Shown here: positions 19,454 to 33,260 of the stretch, piece by piece
Layout of the letters: every line of letters begins with the position of its first letter
How positions within the stretch are numbered: position 1 is the first letter of the stretch
Assembly: GCF_022662495.1 (NCBI RefSeq)
Contig: NZ_JAKPBU010000005.1
Location: forward strand, 186,001 to 250,000
From: Lysobacter sp. M2-1
Lineage (GTDB): Bacteria > Pseudomonadota > Gammaproteobacteria > Xanthomonadales > Xanthomonadaceae
Direction: 5' to 3'
DNA: 64,000 nt
Program-made: the position numbers and the translations under genes
The notes under the pieces: generated by a model
Seen by the model: only the letters and a program-made list of their open reading frames with translations
Database searches by the model: none
Told to the model about the DNA's origin: nothing

Positions 19454-21070
19454 ATGGCGGATGCGAAGACCGCGGGCCTCTCGCAGCTGATCTTCGAGTT
19501 CGCGGACTTGACGATCGATGCGCGTGAGCGCGCTCTCTTTCGCGACGCCGAGCGCATCGCTTTGCCGAAGCTGACCTACGAACTGCTGTTCGCCCTCGTG
19601 GACGCGGCGCCGGGGCTTCTGACCCATGATGATCTCGCCGAGCGGGTCTGGCGCGGACGCCTGGTGACGCCCGAAACGCTGGGTCAGCGCGTGTTGCTGC
19701 TGCGGCGGGCACTGGGCGACGATGCGGGCAATCCACGCTACCTGCGCGTCGTTCGCGGACAGGGATATCAGCTCGTTCCGCCGGTCAGGGTTCGGCGACA
19801 TCCGGGGGCGCGGCTGTCATCGGCCGTGGGACCTGCTGAGGGTGTCGCGACCATGGCCGGGGACATCGATCTTTCATTGCCGGCACAGCCGTCGATAGTC
19901 GTCCTCCCCTTCGACGCCGATGGCGACGCCGAGCATCGCCACTTCGCGCGTGGACTGACCCACGACATCATGACCCGCATTGCGCGAAGCCGGCTGTTCT
20001 TCGTGATTGCTCGCGGTTCGGCCCTGAGATTCGCACCGGGCGCCCACGACGTGCGCGAGGTCGCGCGCAAGCTCGGGGTTCGATATGTCGTGCAGGGCGA
20101 TGTGCGGATTCGCGGTGCAACGGTGCGGATCAACGTGGCGCTGGCGGATGCGCTCGAGGGCAGGGAAATCTGGGCGGAGAATTTCCATCGCAGGCTCGAG
20201 TCAGTATTCGAGACCCAGGAAGAGATCACCGATCTGGTCGTCGGAGCGATCTCCACGGAGATCGAGCTGGCGGAGCGGCAGCGGGCCCTGCTCGAGACTC
20301 CGGCGAGCCTGGACGCGTGGAGCGCCTACCATCGCGGTTGCTGGCATATGTATCGCTTTACCCCCGAGGATTACGAGCGGGCGAAGGGGTTCTTCGAACT
20401 GTCGGCCAGGCTCGATCCCAATGCGTCGCGGGCGTTCGCCGGCCTGTCGTTCGTGCATTGGCAACGGGCGTTCTTCGAGATATCGCCCGATCGCAACGGG
20501 GAAACTCAACGCGCATTCGAGCTGGCCCAGCAGGCCCTGTCGCTGAACCCGCATGATCCGCTTGGGCACTGGGCACTCGGAAGGGCCCATCTGCTGCGCG
20601 GCGAGATGAGCGAGTCCATTGCGGAACTGAGTGCGGCGACGGCCCTCAACCCCAGTTTCGCCGTGGGCCAGTACACCCTGGGGTTCGCGCTGATGCAAGC
20701 CGGCGATACGGTGCATAGCATCGAGATGGCGGACAAGGCGCGGCGCTTGAGTCCCTACGACCCGATGAGCTTCGCGATGATCGGCGTGCGCGGCTTCAGC
20801 CTGGCATTGAACGGCCACTACGATCAGGCAGCCGAACTCATGGCGCTGTCGGTCCGTCAGCCGAACGCGCATTACCACATGTCCGCAATGGCCGCGGTCT
20901 GCGATGTGCTCGCCGGCGACGAACCCGCTGCGCGGCGCAATTTCGGCCGATTGCTCGAAGCCAGGCCTGGGTACGGCGCAAGCGATTTCCTGCGCGCGTT
21001 CCAGTTCCAGAAGTCCGCGCATAAGAAGCTGGTTGGCAGCGCGTTCCGGCGCCTCGCGCGGTTGCGTTGA
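19454..21070 (+). CDS. winged-helix transcriptional regulator with TolB-like and TPR domains
   Basis: A 538-aa one-component regulator. Residues about 10-110 form an OmpR/CadC-type winged helix (TYELLFALVDAAPGLLTHDDLAERVWRG). A TolB-N/adenylate-cyclase-accessory-like segment follows (SIVVLPFDADGDAEHRHFARGL, about 150-270), then TPR repeats to the end. There is no class III cyclase catalytic domain and no clear membrane helix, so it is a soluble DNA-binding and scaffold protein. ATG 19454 is preceded by GAGGTGG; an upstream TTG at 19415 is weaker. It is divergent from the cupin gene, which suggests a regulator-target pair. The ligand is unknown. Confidence 0.85.
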   Translation: MADAKTAGLSQLIFEFADLTIDARERALFRDAERIALPKLTYELLFALVDAAPGLLTHDDLAERVWRGRLVTPETLGQRVLLLRRALGDDAGNPRYLRVVRGQGYQLVPPVRVRRHPGARLSSAVGPAEGVATMAGDIDLSLPAQPSIVVLPFDADGDAEHRHFARGLTHDIMTRIARSRLFFVIARGSALRFAPGAHDVREVARKLGVRYVVQGDVRIRGATVRINVALADALEGREIWAENFHRRLESVFETQEEITDLVVGAISTEIELAERQRALLETPASLDAWSAYHRGCWHMYRFTPEDYERAKGFFELSARLDPNASRAFAGLSFVHWQRAFFEISPDRNGETQRAFELAQQALSLNPHDPLGHWALGRAHLLRGEMSESIAELSAATALNPSFAVGQYTLGFALMQAGDTVHSIEMADKARRLSPYDPMSFAMIGVRGFSLALNGHYDQAAELMALSVRQPNAHYHMSAMAAVCDVLAGDEPAARRNFGRLLEARPGYGASDFLRAFQFQKSAHKKLVGSAFRRLARLR

Positions 21071-21286
21071 CGCCGTTCGTGCGGTGTTGGCGGTCGGGAG
21101 GAAGATGCGGCCGCTGAGCCGGGAGCAGGGCGGCTCGCACGACCGACGTCGCGCCCCGGCGCCAGGCCGCCAGCGATGTCCGACTGACGCAGGCTGCAAA
21201 CCGGTGAACCGGATGTGCAACCGCGTTGGCCGCCCATGTATCTCCTGCACGGATGGGCGATGGTGCCCGATGCCTGAGGAGTCGTC

Positions 21287-22828
21287 TTGTTCGAACCCGT
21301 CAAGCGTGGCGTGTCCACATGGTTCCTGCTCCTGCCGTTGGGCGCGGGCATCGCTCTGGCCGGCACGCACGCGGCGGCGGCGCCGGTGGCGCCAGGCGAA
21401 GTCGCGCCTGCATTGAGCGCGCCGATCCAGGACGCGGTGGATGCCGTGCTGCGCGTCCCGGGCAGTGCGCCGGCGATGGCGGCCGTCATCGTGCAAGGCG
21501 ATGCGACCCCATGGATCCACGTGGGTGGCAGCGCGCGCGCGAATGCCGCAGTGGCGGCGGATGCGGATACGCGCTTCTACATCGCGTCGCAGACCAAATC
21601 CTTCATGGGGCTGCTGGGCGCGATGCTGGATGCGCGCGGCGAATTCCCCCTGTCGACGACGCTGGCCGACGTCTGGCCGGATTTGCGCCTGCCAACGCCC
21701 GCGGACCCGCGCCGGATCACGATGGCCGACTTGTTGTCGCACCAGGAAGGCCTTTCCACCAGCACGCTGAATGTCGTCACCGCCTACGTTCGCGATGTGC
21801 CCGCGGCCGAGTATCCGGCGTTGCTGGCGAGTGAGGTCACGCCGCGCGAGGCGGGCTTCCGTTACGCCAACATCGGCGACCTGATCTATGGGGCGGCGCT
21901 GGAGGCCCGCACCGGACGCAACTGGCGCGACTGGCTCGACAGCGCGCTGCTGCGTCCACTGGCGCTGGAGGGCATTTCACCGCGCACCTCCACCGTGCCC
22001 GCCGCGCACCTGGCCTGGAATCACCAGTGGGATGGCGCGCAATGGCACGTGCTGCCGCCCAAACCCGATGCCCTGATGCATGCCGCGGGTGGTCTGATGG
22101 CATCGCCCAGGGCGATGGCCCGCTGGATGCAGCTGAACCTGGGCACCGCCGATTCGAATGGCGTGTTTACCACCGCCGCGCTGCAACGTTCGCAGCGACC
22201 GATCGCCGAGTCGAACCTTGCCGATGGGGAAATCGATTGCAACGGCTACAGCCTGGGCTGGTACAGCTGCACCTACCGTGGCCAGCAGGCGCTCCTGCAT
22301 CCGGGTTCGTACAACGGCGCGGTGTCCGTGACCGTGCTGGTGCCTACGGCGCGGGCGGGGTTGTCGCTGATGGCCAACAGCGACAGCGCGATGGAAGGCC
22401 TGATGCTGGAGATGCTGAAGTCCTTCATCGGCCTGGCGACAGGACAACCCGACGAGGACCGACGTCTGCGCAAGGCGCTGGAAGCCTATCCGGCGAAGGT
22501 CCAGGCCAAGGCAGCAGGGCGTCGTAGCAACGCCGAAGAAGCCCGCGCCGATCCGCAATGGGGCGGATGGACCTGGCAGCCGGATGCCGCAGCGCTCGAG
22601 CGTTGCACGGGCCAGTTCGGCAACCCGCTGTACGGAACGATGCGGGTGTACCAGGATGCACCCGGCTTGAATGCTCAGGTCGGCGCGTTGCAGCTGGAGC
22701 TCGAGCCTGCACAGCCAGGCGTGTTTGCCGCATCGACCGACATCCTGGAGGCGCCAGAGCCGCTGCGCTGCGATGCCGACGCCGGCCAGATCTTCTGGCG
22801 CGGGCAGGTGTTTATCAGGGTCGAATGA
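21287..22828 (+). CDS. serine hydrolase, class C beta-lactamase/esterase-like
   Basis: A 513-aa exported penicillin-binding-protein-like hydrolase. The signal peptide ends near AAAAP (residue 33). The active-site set is S101-QT-K104, Y193-A-N195 and an HPG in place of KTG near residue 338. Such proteins are usually EstB-type esterases or D-amino peptidases rather than antibiotic-resistance enzymes. A C-terminal lipocalin-like segment (about 420-513, WGGWTWQPDAAALERCTGQFGN) follows. The chosen start is TTG 21287 behind GAGGAG; GTG 21311 is an alternative that shortens the signal. It stands alone, 94 nt before the metal-efflux operon. Confidence 0.85.
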   Translation: MFEPVKRGVSTWFLLLPLGAGIALAGTHAAAAPVAPGEVAPALSAPIQDAVDAVLRVPGSAPAMAAVIVQGDATPWIHVGGSARANAAVAADADTRFYIASQTKSFMGLLGAMLDARGEFPLSTTLADVWPDLRLPTPADPRRITMADLLSHQEGLSTSTLNVVTAYVRDVPAAEYPALLASEVTPREAGFRYANIGDLIYGAALEARTGRNWRDWLDSALLRPLALEGISPRTSTVPAAHLAWNHQWDGAQWHVLPPKPDALMHAAGGLMASPRAMARWMQLNLGTADSNGVFTTAALQRSQRPIAESNLADGEIDCNGYSLGWYSCTYRGQQALLHPGSYNGAVSVTVLVPTARAGLSLMANSDSAMEGLMLEMLKSFIGLATGQPDEDRRLRKALEAYPAKVQAKAAGRRSNAEEARADPQWGGWTWQPDAAALERCTGQFGNPLYGTMRVYQDAPGLNAQVGALQLELEPAQPGVFAASTDILEAPEPLRCDADAGQIFWRGQVFIRVE

Positions 22829-22922
22829 ACTGGCGGAGCAAGTCATCGTCTCGCCGACGAGCTCGGGCCGCAATTTGCTGGCGCCTGGTACGCACTCGCA
22901 TGGGCTGATCGAGCGGGCGTAC

Positions 22923-23318
22923 ATGAAATTGTGTCGCGATCCCGTCGCGGGTACCCTGTCGACCATGTCTTTGGTGGCCCCGCTTGCTTCCGTACTCCGA
23001 CTCCTCGTGCTGGCCATGTTGATGGCCGGCGTGCTGGTGAAGCCGGTGCTCGCGGCCGAATGCGGGATTAGCGATGCTGCGCACGTCCTGGTAGAGACCT
23101 CGCAGGCTGGGGTCGCCGCAGCGCCGGATCTGCCCACCGGTGAGGACTGCTGCTCGTTCGCCGATTGCAACGACTGCTGCGCCCATGCCGCGGCGGTGAT
23201 GCGATCACTCGATGCGATGCCAGCGGTTCCGATGACCGCGTCACTGATGCCATCGCTGTCGGTCGATTTCAAGCCGATCGCGTGCCCTGTGCCGTTCCGA
23301 CCTCCGATCGCGGTCTGA
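22923..23318 (+). CDS. small exported Cys-cluster protein leading the czc operon
   Basis: A 131-aa protein with a hydrophobic signal (about residues 22-45). Its mature part has a tight cysteine cluster: C76, C77, C82, C85, C86 and H88. The spacing CC-x4-C-x2-CC-x-H looks like a metal site and fits its place 52 nt before the efflux genes. An internal ATG at 22965 begins closer to the signal and is an equally possible start; neither has a strong Shine-Dalgarno. I recognise no named family. A periplasmic metal-binding or sensing role is inferred from context only. Confidence 0.7.
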   Translation: MKLCRDPVAGTLSTMSLVAPLASVLRLLVLAMLMAGVLVKPVLAAECGISDAAHVLVETSQAGVAAAPDLPTGEDCCSFADCNDCCAHAAAVMRSLDAMPAVPMTASLMPSLSVDFKPIACPVPFRPPIAV

Positions 23319-23370
23319 CGCAGTCGCCGGCGTAGCCGGCCGATCTCGTTGTCCTGTCGGAGAAGTCCCC

Positions 23371-24647
23371 ATGTGGTTGCGTTTGGCGGCCATGGCTGCC
23401 CTGTCGGTTGTGCTGTGCGAGTCCGCACTGGCACAGACGCGAAATGTCCTGACCCTCGACGATGCGTTTGCGCGCGTCGCCGACTCCCATCCCGACCTGC
23501 GCCTGATCGGCAGTCGTCAAGATGTGCTGTCGGCCGAACGCGACCGCGCCGCGCAAGGGCCTGCGCTGGTGGCCGGCGCCAGCGTCGAGAACGCCTTCGG
23601 CACCGGTGAGGCCCGCGGCCTGGAGCAGGCGGAACTTTCGCTGACGCTCGCTTCGGTGCTCGAGCGCGGTGGCAAACTCGATGCCCGGCGAACCCTGGCG
23701 CAGAGCCGCATCGATGCGCTGGCGGTCGAACGCGAGGCGCGTCGTCTCGACCTGCTGGCCGAGGTCGCGCGCCGCTACCTGGCCATCGTGGCGGCGCAGC
23801 GACAGCGCGAGATTGCCCAGTTCGATATCGGTCAGCGGCAGCGCACCGTGGGCGGCGCCCGCCAGCGATTGCACGCCGGTGCATCGCCCGAATCGGTGGT
23901 GCTGACCGCCGAAGCCGCGCTGGCCCGGGCGGAACTGGATCTTGCTCGCGCCGACCAGCGCTGGGCCGCAGCGCGTCAGCATCTGGCCGCGTTGTGGGGC
24001 GAGCGCAACCCGGACTTCGAAGCGGCGGCTGCCGACCCGCTCGCGTTGCCGGAGGTGGCCGAATTCGCAGTCCTGGCGGAGCTGCTGCAGCGCACACCGG
24101 AGCTCACCCAGTTCGTTGGCGAACAGCGCATCCGCGAAGCGCGCCTGCAGCTGGCCCGGACCGAAGCGGCCGCCGATGTGGATTGGCAGATCGGCGTGCG
24201 TCGTTTGCGGGAAACCGATGACTTCGCCCTGATCGGAAGCGTCTCGATCCCCTTGGGCGCCCGCGGCCGCGCCGAACCCGGAATCCGCGCGGCCGAGGCG
24301 GAGCTGGCAGCAGTGGAGATCGAGCGCGAGTCGAAAGGGATTTCGCTGTATTCGACGCTGGCCGTAGCCCATGGGCAGTACCGCACGGCGCAGGTCGAGG
24401 TGACGCGCCTGCAAGGCGACGTGCTGCCCAAGCTCGCCAAGGCCGAAGCCGCCGCCGAACGCGCCTATCGTGCCGGCGCCATCAGCTATCTGGAATGGGC
24501 GCAGCTGCAGTCCGAATGCACCACCGCCCGCAAGCAACAACTCGACGCTGCGCTGGATGCCCAGCGCGCCCTGATCGAAATCCAGCGGCTCACGGGCGAG
24601 GCGTTCGTCGCGAACCCAGCCGTACCCGCCATACAAGGAACCGCCCC

Positions 24648-24651
<4 letters not shown>
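23371..24651 (+). CDS. czcC: CzcC-type outer-membrane efflux protein (TolC family)
   Basis: A 426-aa outer-membrane factor. The signal peptide ends near ALAQ (22). Two TolC/OEP repeats follow, with long Ala/Glu/Arg-rich amphipathic helices (for example DVLSAERDRAAQGPALVAG and the matching C-terminal half). It should form the trimeric exit duct of a tripartite metal pump. GGAG precedes ATG 23371. Its TGA overlaps the czcB GTG (GTGA), implying translational coupling. The final residues keep the usual helical barrel; no truncation is seen. Confidence 0.93.
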
Positions 24652-29106
<4,455 letters not shown>

Positions 29107-29282
29107 CTTCGACGAGATCGCACCGGCGAGGGCATTCGCATTCACGCGGCAGGGGAAGCACGGGCGGTGCGCCGCACTAACATGGCCACGCAACGGGCAG
29201 TGCGGCATTCCAGATGAGCGCACTTCGCCAGTCACGTTTTCCCGCGGCCGCGCGTCCTGGCCATGCCCCGACGGAGAAGCCC

Positions 29283-30182
29283 ATGGATCCCGAGACCACC
29301 CTGTTCGAACAACACCGCTCGCGCCTGTTCGGCCTGGCTTACCGCATGCTCGGCACGCCCGCCGACGCCGAGGACGTGCTGCACGACGCCTGGTTGCGCC
29401 TGCATGCGCAGGACCTCGCCACGCTGGACGATCCGGAAGCCTGGCTGGTCACCGTGACCACGCGCCTGGCGCTGGACCGCCTGCGTCGCGTCAAGGCCGA
29501 GCGCGCGCATTACACCGGTCCGTGGCTGCCCGAGCCGCTGGTGCCGGAAGCCGAGCATCCGGATGTCACGCTCGAACGCGGCGAATCGCTGACGCTGTCG
29601 TTCCTGCTGCTGCTCGAACGACTGAGCCCGGAAGAGCGCGCGGCCTTCCTGCTCCGCGAGGTGTTCGACTACAGCCATGCCGAGGCGGCGGCGATCCTGG
29701 AGATCGCGGAGGACGCCTGCCGCCAGCGCGTGCATCGGGCGAAGCTGCGCCTGCGCGAAGGGCGTCCGCGATTCAACGTGGACCAGAGCGCCCAGCGCCG
29801 GATGCTGCAGCGCTTCGTCGCCGCGATGGCGGAACCGAGCCTGGACACGCTGCGCGCGCTGTTCGCCGAGGACGCCGTCCACATCAGCGACGGCGGCGGC
29901 GTGGCGCGCGCCACTCTGCGGCCGTTGCATGGTGCCGAGCGGTTGGCCCGGCTCTACCTGCAGCTGGCGCACAACTTCCATGGCCCGGGCGTGCACTACG
30001 AACTTGCCAGCCTGAACGGCGCGCCGGCGCTGTTCCTGCACGCGGGTGGCACGCTGTCGGCGGCGATGTGGATCGAATGCGACGGCGAGCGCATCACCGC
30101 GATCCACGCACTGCGGCACCCGGGCAAGCTGGCCCGCTTGTTGGCGGTCACGAAACCGGCTGGGTCTGCGTCCTTGCATTGA
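29283..30182 (+). CDS. ECF sigma factor, ECF41/SigJ-like, with SnoaL-like tail
   Basis: A 299-aa alternative sigma factor. Region 2 is about 6-70 (YRMLGTPADAEDVLHDAWLRL) and region 4 about 110-160 (SPEERAAFLLREVFDYSHAEAAA). A SnoaL/NTF2-like C-terminal domain spans about 180-295. That extra domain replaces an anti-sigma factor in ECF41, where it controls activity in cis. The next gene, a carboxymuconolactone decarboxylase-like protein, is the characteristic ECF41 partner and probable target. GGAG precedes ATG 29283. The inducing signal is unknown. Confidence 0.93.
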   Translation: MDPETTLFEQHRSRLFGLAYRMLGTPADAEDVLHDAWLRLHAQDLATLDDPEAWLVTVTTRLALDRLRRVKAERAHYTGPWLPEPLVPEAEHPDVTLERGESLTLSFLLLLERLSPEERAAFLLREVFDYSHAEAAAILEIAEDACRQRVHRAKLRLREGRPRFNVDQSAQRRMLQRFVAAMAEPSLDTLRALFAEDAVHISDGGGVARATLRPLHGAERLARLYLQLAHNFHGPGVHYELASLNGAPALFLHAGGTLSAAMWIECDGERITAIHALRHPGKLARLLAVTKPAGSASLH

Positions 30183-30239
30183 AACGGCCAAATCCGAGGC
30201 AACCCGCCCCGGCCGCCTTCATCGCACAGGAGCTTTCCC

Positions 30240-30698
30240 ATGACCCGTTTTTCCGTGCAACGCCATTACGCCGCCATGCAGCCGCTGATCGAACTGGGCC
30301 AGAAGGTCCACGCGGCCGGACGCCTGGAACCGGCCCTGATCGAGCTGGTGCTGATGCGCGTCTCGCAAATCAACGGCTGCGCCTTCTGCCTGGACATGCA
30401 CAGCAAGGATGCGCGCGCTGCGGGCGAGACCGAACAGCGCCTCTACCTGCTGCCAGCGTGGCGCGAAACCAGGCTGTACAGCGAGCGCGAGCGCATCGCC
30501 CTGGCCTGGGCCGAGGAACTGACCGAGCTGGCAGGGCCCGAGCCGGTGTCCGATGCGCTGTACGAACGGGCGAGGCAGCTGTTCGAGGAAGCCGAACTGG
30601 TCGATCTGACCCTGCTGGTCGTCGCGATCAACAGCTGGAACCGGGTCAATGTCGCAGCGCGCACGATCGGCGGCCATTACAAGCCGGCGTCGCGCTGA
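30240..30698 (+). CDS. carboxymuconolactone decarboxylase/AhpD-like protein
   Basis: A 152-aa all-helical AhpD-like protein. The CxxC-x3-H motif, C-AF-C-LDM-H (near residues 48-55), gives redox-active cysteines and a proton-relay His, so peroxidase or disulfide-reductase activity is more likely than true carboxymuconolactone decarboxylation. AGGAG precedes the ATG. It lies 57 nt after the ECF41-like sigma gene, the standard pairing for this sigma group. It probably serves in oxidative or metabolite stress; the substrate is unknown. Confidence 0.92.
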   Translation: MTRFSVQRHYAAMQPLIELGQKVHAAGRLEPALIELVLMRVSQINGCAFCLDMHSKDARAAGETEQRLYLLPAWRETRLYSERERIALAWAEELTELAGPEPVSDALYERARQLFEEAELVDLTLLVVAINSWNRVNVAARTIGGHYKPASR

Positions 30699-30843
30699 CT
30701 GTCGCCCGGATCGCGGCACGAGGAGAAGTACGGCCAGACTCGCCTGCTTGGGATGAACGCCGGAAGGCACGGCGCTCGCTGATGCTCACCGGGCGGAAAC
30801 ACGGCTTCTGCAAGGCTCCCCGCATCAGCGCGAGGAGCCTGCC

Positions 30844-31377
30844 ATGTCGGAAACCTCCCCGATCACCGGCGAGTTGTCCAACAGCAAGGTCGCCGCCGTG
30901 TTTGCGAACCAATCCGCCGCGCGTTCCGCCGCACAGGCGGTGGCGGCGGCCCTGTCGCTGGGCTCGGCGCAGGTGCAGCTGATCACGCCGGCCGAGCCGC
31001 ATCCTGGCCGCAAGCTGGAGCCGGAGAGCCGCGGCGTCTGGCGCACGATCGTCGTCGCGCACGTCAGGCTCGGCATCGTGGGTGCCGTCGTCGGCCTGCT
31101 GGCTTTCGCGGCGCTTTACGCGGCCGGGTTGCCGTTCATCGTCAATTCGCCGGTCGCGGCGGCGCTGGTGCTGCTGTTCTTCGGCACCGTCGGCGGACTG
31201 ATGCTGGGCGGCCTGGTGGCGCTGCGTCCCGATCACGACCGCTACGTGGAGGCTGCGCGCGAGGCGATGGAATCCGGCAACACGACGGTGGTGGTGCACG
31301 CGTTCTCCGGCGATCAGGCCGGCCAGGCCGCCGACTTCCTGCGCGCGCAGGGCGGGGAGGTGACCTCGACGCTGTAG
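30844..31377 (+). CDS. two-helix membrane protein with stress-protein-like N-terminus
   Basis: A 177-aa protein. The N-terminal segment AAVFANQSAARSAAQAVAAAL resembles the nucleotide-fold start of general-stress-protein-17M-type proteins. Two adjacent transmembrane segments follow (about 74-96 and 103-126, LLFFGTVGGLMLGGLVAL), then a cytosolic tail ending HAFSGDQAGQAADFLRAQGG. GAGGAG precedes the ATG. It follows the sigma/decarboxylase pair by 145 nt, so it may share stress control. No enzymatic motif is visible. Confidence 0.8.
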   Translation: MSETSPITGELSNSKVAAVFANQSAARSAAQAVAAALSLGSAQVQLITPAEPHPGRKLEPESRGVWRTIVVAHVRLGIVGAVVGLLAFAALYAAGLPFIVNSPVAAALVLLFFGTVGGLMLGGLVALRPDHDRYVEAAREAMESGNTTVVVHAFSGDQAGQAADFLRAQGGEVTSTL

Positions 31378-31570
31378 CGAGTCGACGCTTCGTTCGCGCG
31401 GCCTCGTGCACGCATGAACCGCTACCGCTGAGGTGTCGCGCGCGCGTTCTCGGCTCCGAAACGCGGAAGTACAGCGTGGCAGCCGGAAGCGCAGCGGCCT
31501 ATGTCGATGTCCTGATCCCGTCGCCACCGACGTTTGCGTTAAAAGTCCCGTGTGTTTCCGGAACCTGTCG

Positions 31571-33223
31571 ATGAGTGGCGATGGTGGTATTCGGAATTTC
31601 TGTGCCTGGCTGGCCACAATCGCTTTGCTGGCCGGTTTCGCCGGCGCGGCCGATGCGCAAGAGCAACACCCGCACGCGGACCACTTGCGGTACGTGGTCG
31701 ACTTTCCCGTCTCTTGTTCCGAAGCCGCGCAGTCGCAGTTTAATCGCGCGGCCACGCTGCTGCATCACATGACCTATCCGCAGGCGCGCACCGCGTTCGA
31801 GCAGGTCGCCAGCACCGATCCGGACTGCGCGATGGCGCACTGGGGCGTGGCCATGACCCTGTTCCAGCCCCTGTGGCCGACCCGTCCCGGTCCCGCAGAG
31901 CTGCAGCGTGGATGGGATGAAGTCCAGAAGGCCAAGGCCCTGAACCCGCCGACACAACGCGAAAGACTCTTCGTCGCCGCGGCCGAGGCGTTTTTCCTCG
32001 AGCCGGCTGGGACCGATTACTGGCTGCGTATCCGGCGTTGGGAGCAGGCGCAGGAAGCCCTGCATGCCGCCATTCCGGACGATCCGGAGGCGGCCATGTT
32101 CTATGCCCTGGCGCACCTGGCCACGGCGCCCGCCAATGCCGTTTCGCGCGCGCACGCAGATCGCGCCGCCGGCATCCTGATGCGCGAGTACGCACGCAAC
32201 CCGGACCACCCGGGCGCGATGCACTACCTGGTCCACGCCAATGACATGCCCGGCCGCGAGCGTGAATCGCTGGACGTGACCCGCAAGTACGATTCGATCG
32301 CCCCGCGCAACCCGCACGCGCTGCATATGCCGACCCATATCTACACCCGGCTCGGCGACTGGGACGGCGTCGTGCGGGGCAACCTGCTGGCCGCGGAAGC
32401 CGCGCTGGAGTATCCCGCCGGCGAGCATGGCGAATTCGTCTGGGATGAATTCCCGCACGCCATCGAATACCTGGTGTATGCCTATCTGCAGAAGGGCGCG
32501 GACGAAGAGGCCGCGGCGCAGTTGCAGCGGCTGCGAGGAACCGAACGGCTGCAGCCCTCGTTCAAGACCGCCTTCCACCTGGCCTCGACCCAGGCCCGAT
32601 ACGCACTGGAGCGGCGCGCCTGGAGCGAGGCTGCGCAGATCGTGCCGCGCCAGCCGACGGTCGTCGACTGGGATCGCTTTCCATGGCCGGAAGCGATCGC
32701 GCAGTTCGCGCACGGGCTGGGCGCGGCGCATCTTGGCGAAATGGCCAAGGCCAAAGCCGCCGGCACACGGCTCGAAGCGCTCGAAGCCGCGACGCGCAAG
32801 TCGGGGGAAGACCTGTTTGCGCGCAACATCCGGGTGCTGCACCTCGAACTGGCGGCCTGGATCGCGCACGCGGAAGGGCAGCGCGAATCCAGCGTCGCGC
32901 TGATGCGCCAGGCCGCCGAGCTGGAAACTTCGACGCCCAAGCATGCAGTCACTCCGGGGCCGACCGTGCCGGCGTACGAATCGATGGGCGACCTGCTGAT
33001 GGAGCAGAAACAGCCAGCGGATGCGCTGACGTCCTATCGGCGAGCGCTGGAACTGTATCCGCAGCGATTCAACGCATTGCTGGGCGCAGCCAGGGCCGCA
33101 TCAGCGCTTGAGGACTCATCCCAGGCGCGTACCTATTACGCCGCATTGCTTGAAGTGGCGCAGGGCGGCACGCGCCAGCCTGCACTGGAGGAGGCGCGCA
33201 GCTATCTCGCGCAGGCGCGGTGA
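31571..33223 (+). CDS. exported TPR-repeat protein
   Basis: A 550-aa protein. The signal peptide ends near AADAQ. An N-terminal block follows with FNRAATLLHHMTYPQARTAFEQV and DCAMAHWGVAMT, then many TPR-like helical pairs and a final canonical TPR (ALTSYRRALELYPQRF). The HWG..M and HY.VHANDMP segments recur in a conserved family of exported TPR proteins of unknown function. I chose ATG 31571 because the signal follows directly; the frame is open upstream to 31433. The Shine-Dalgarno is weak. It is convergent with the LysR gene across 37 nt. It is probably a periplasmic scaffold. Confidence 0.85.
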   Translation: MSGDGGIRNFCAWLATIALLAGFAGAADAQEQHPHADHLRYVVDFPVSCSEAAQSQFNRAATLLHHMTYPQARTAFEQVASTDPDCAMAHWGVAMTLFQPLWPTRPGPAELQRGWDEVQKAKALNPPTQRERLFVAAAEAFFLEPAGTDYWLRIRRWEQAQEALHAAIPDDPEAAMFYALAHLATAPANAVSRAHADRAAGILMREYARNPDHPGAMHYLVHANDMPGRERESLDVTRKYDSIAPRNPHALHMPTHIYTRLGDWDGVVRGNLLAAEAALEYPAGEHGEFVWDEFPHAIEYLVYAYLQKGADEEAAAQLQRLRGTERLQPSFKTAFHLASTQARYALERRAWSEAAQIVPRQPTVVDWDRFPWPEAIAQFAHGLGAAHLGEMAKAKAAGTRLEALEAATRKSGEDLFARNIRVLHLELAAWIAHAEGQRESSVALMRQAAELETSTPKHAVTPGPTVPAYESMGDLLMEQKQPADALTSYRRALELYPQRFNALLGAARAASALEDSSQARTYYAALLEVAQGGTRQPALEEARSYLAQAR

Positions 33224-33260
33224 GCTGACGCGGCGCACGCAGATTCGCCGGTACCCAGGC

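Noticed and set aside
23321-23340. GCCGGC-GTA-GCCGGC hairpin before czcC
   Set aside because: Very short loop and stem in GC-rich DNA; no evidence for attenuation.
21977-24097. 706-codon minus-strand open frame across the serine hydrolase and czcC
   Set aside because: Spans two genuine opposite-strand genes and has random-looking Arg/Ala/Pro composition.
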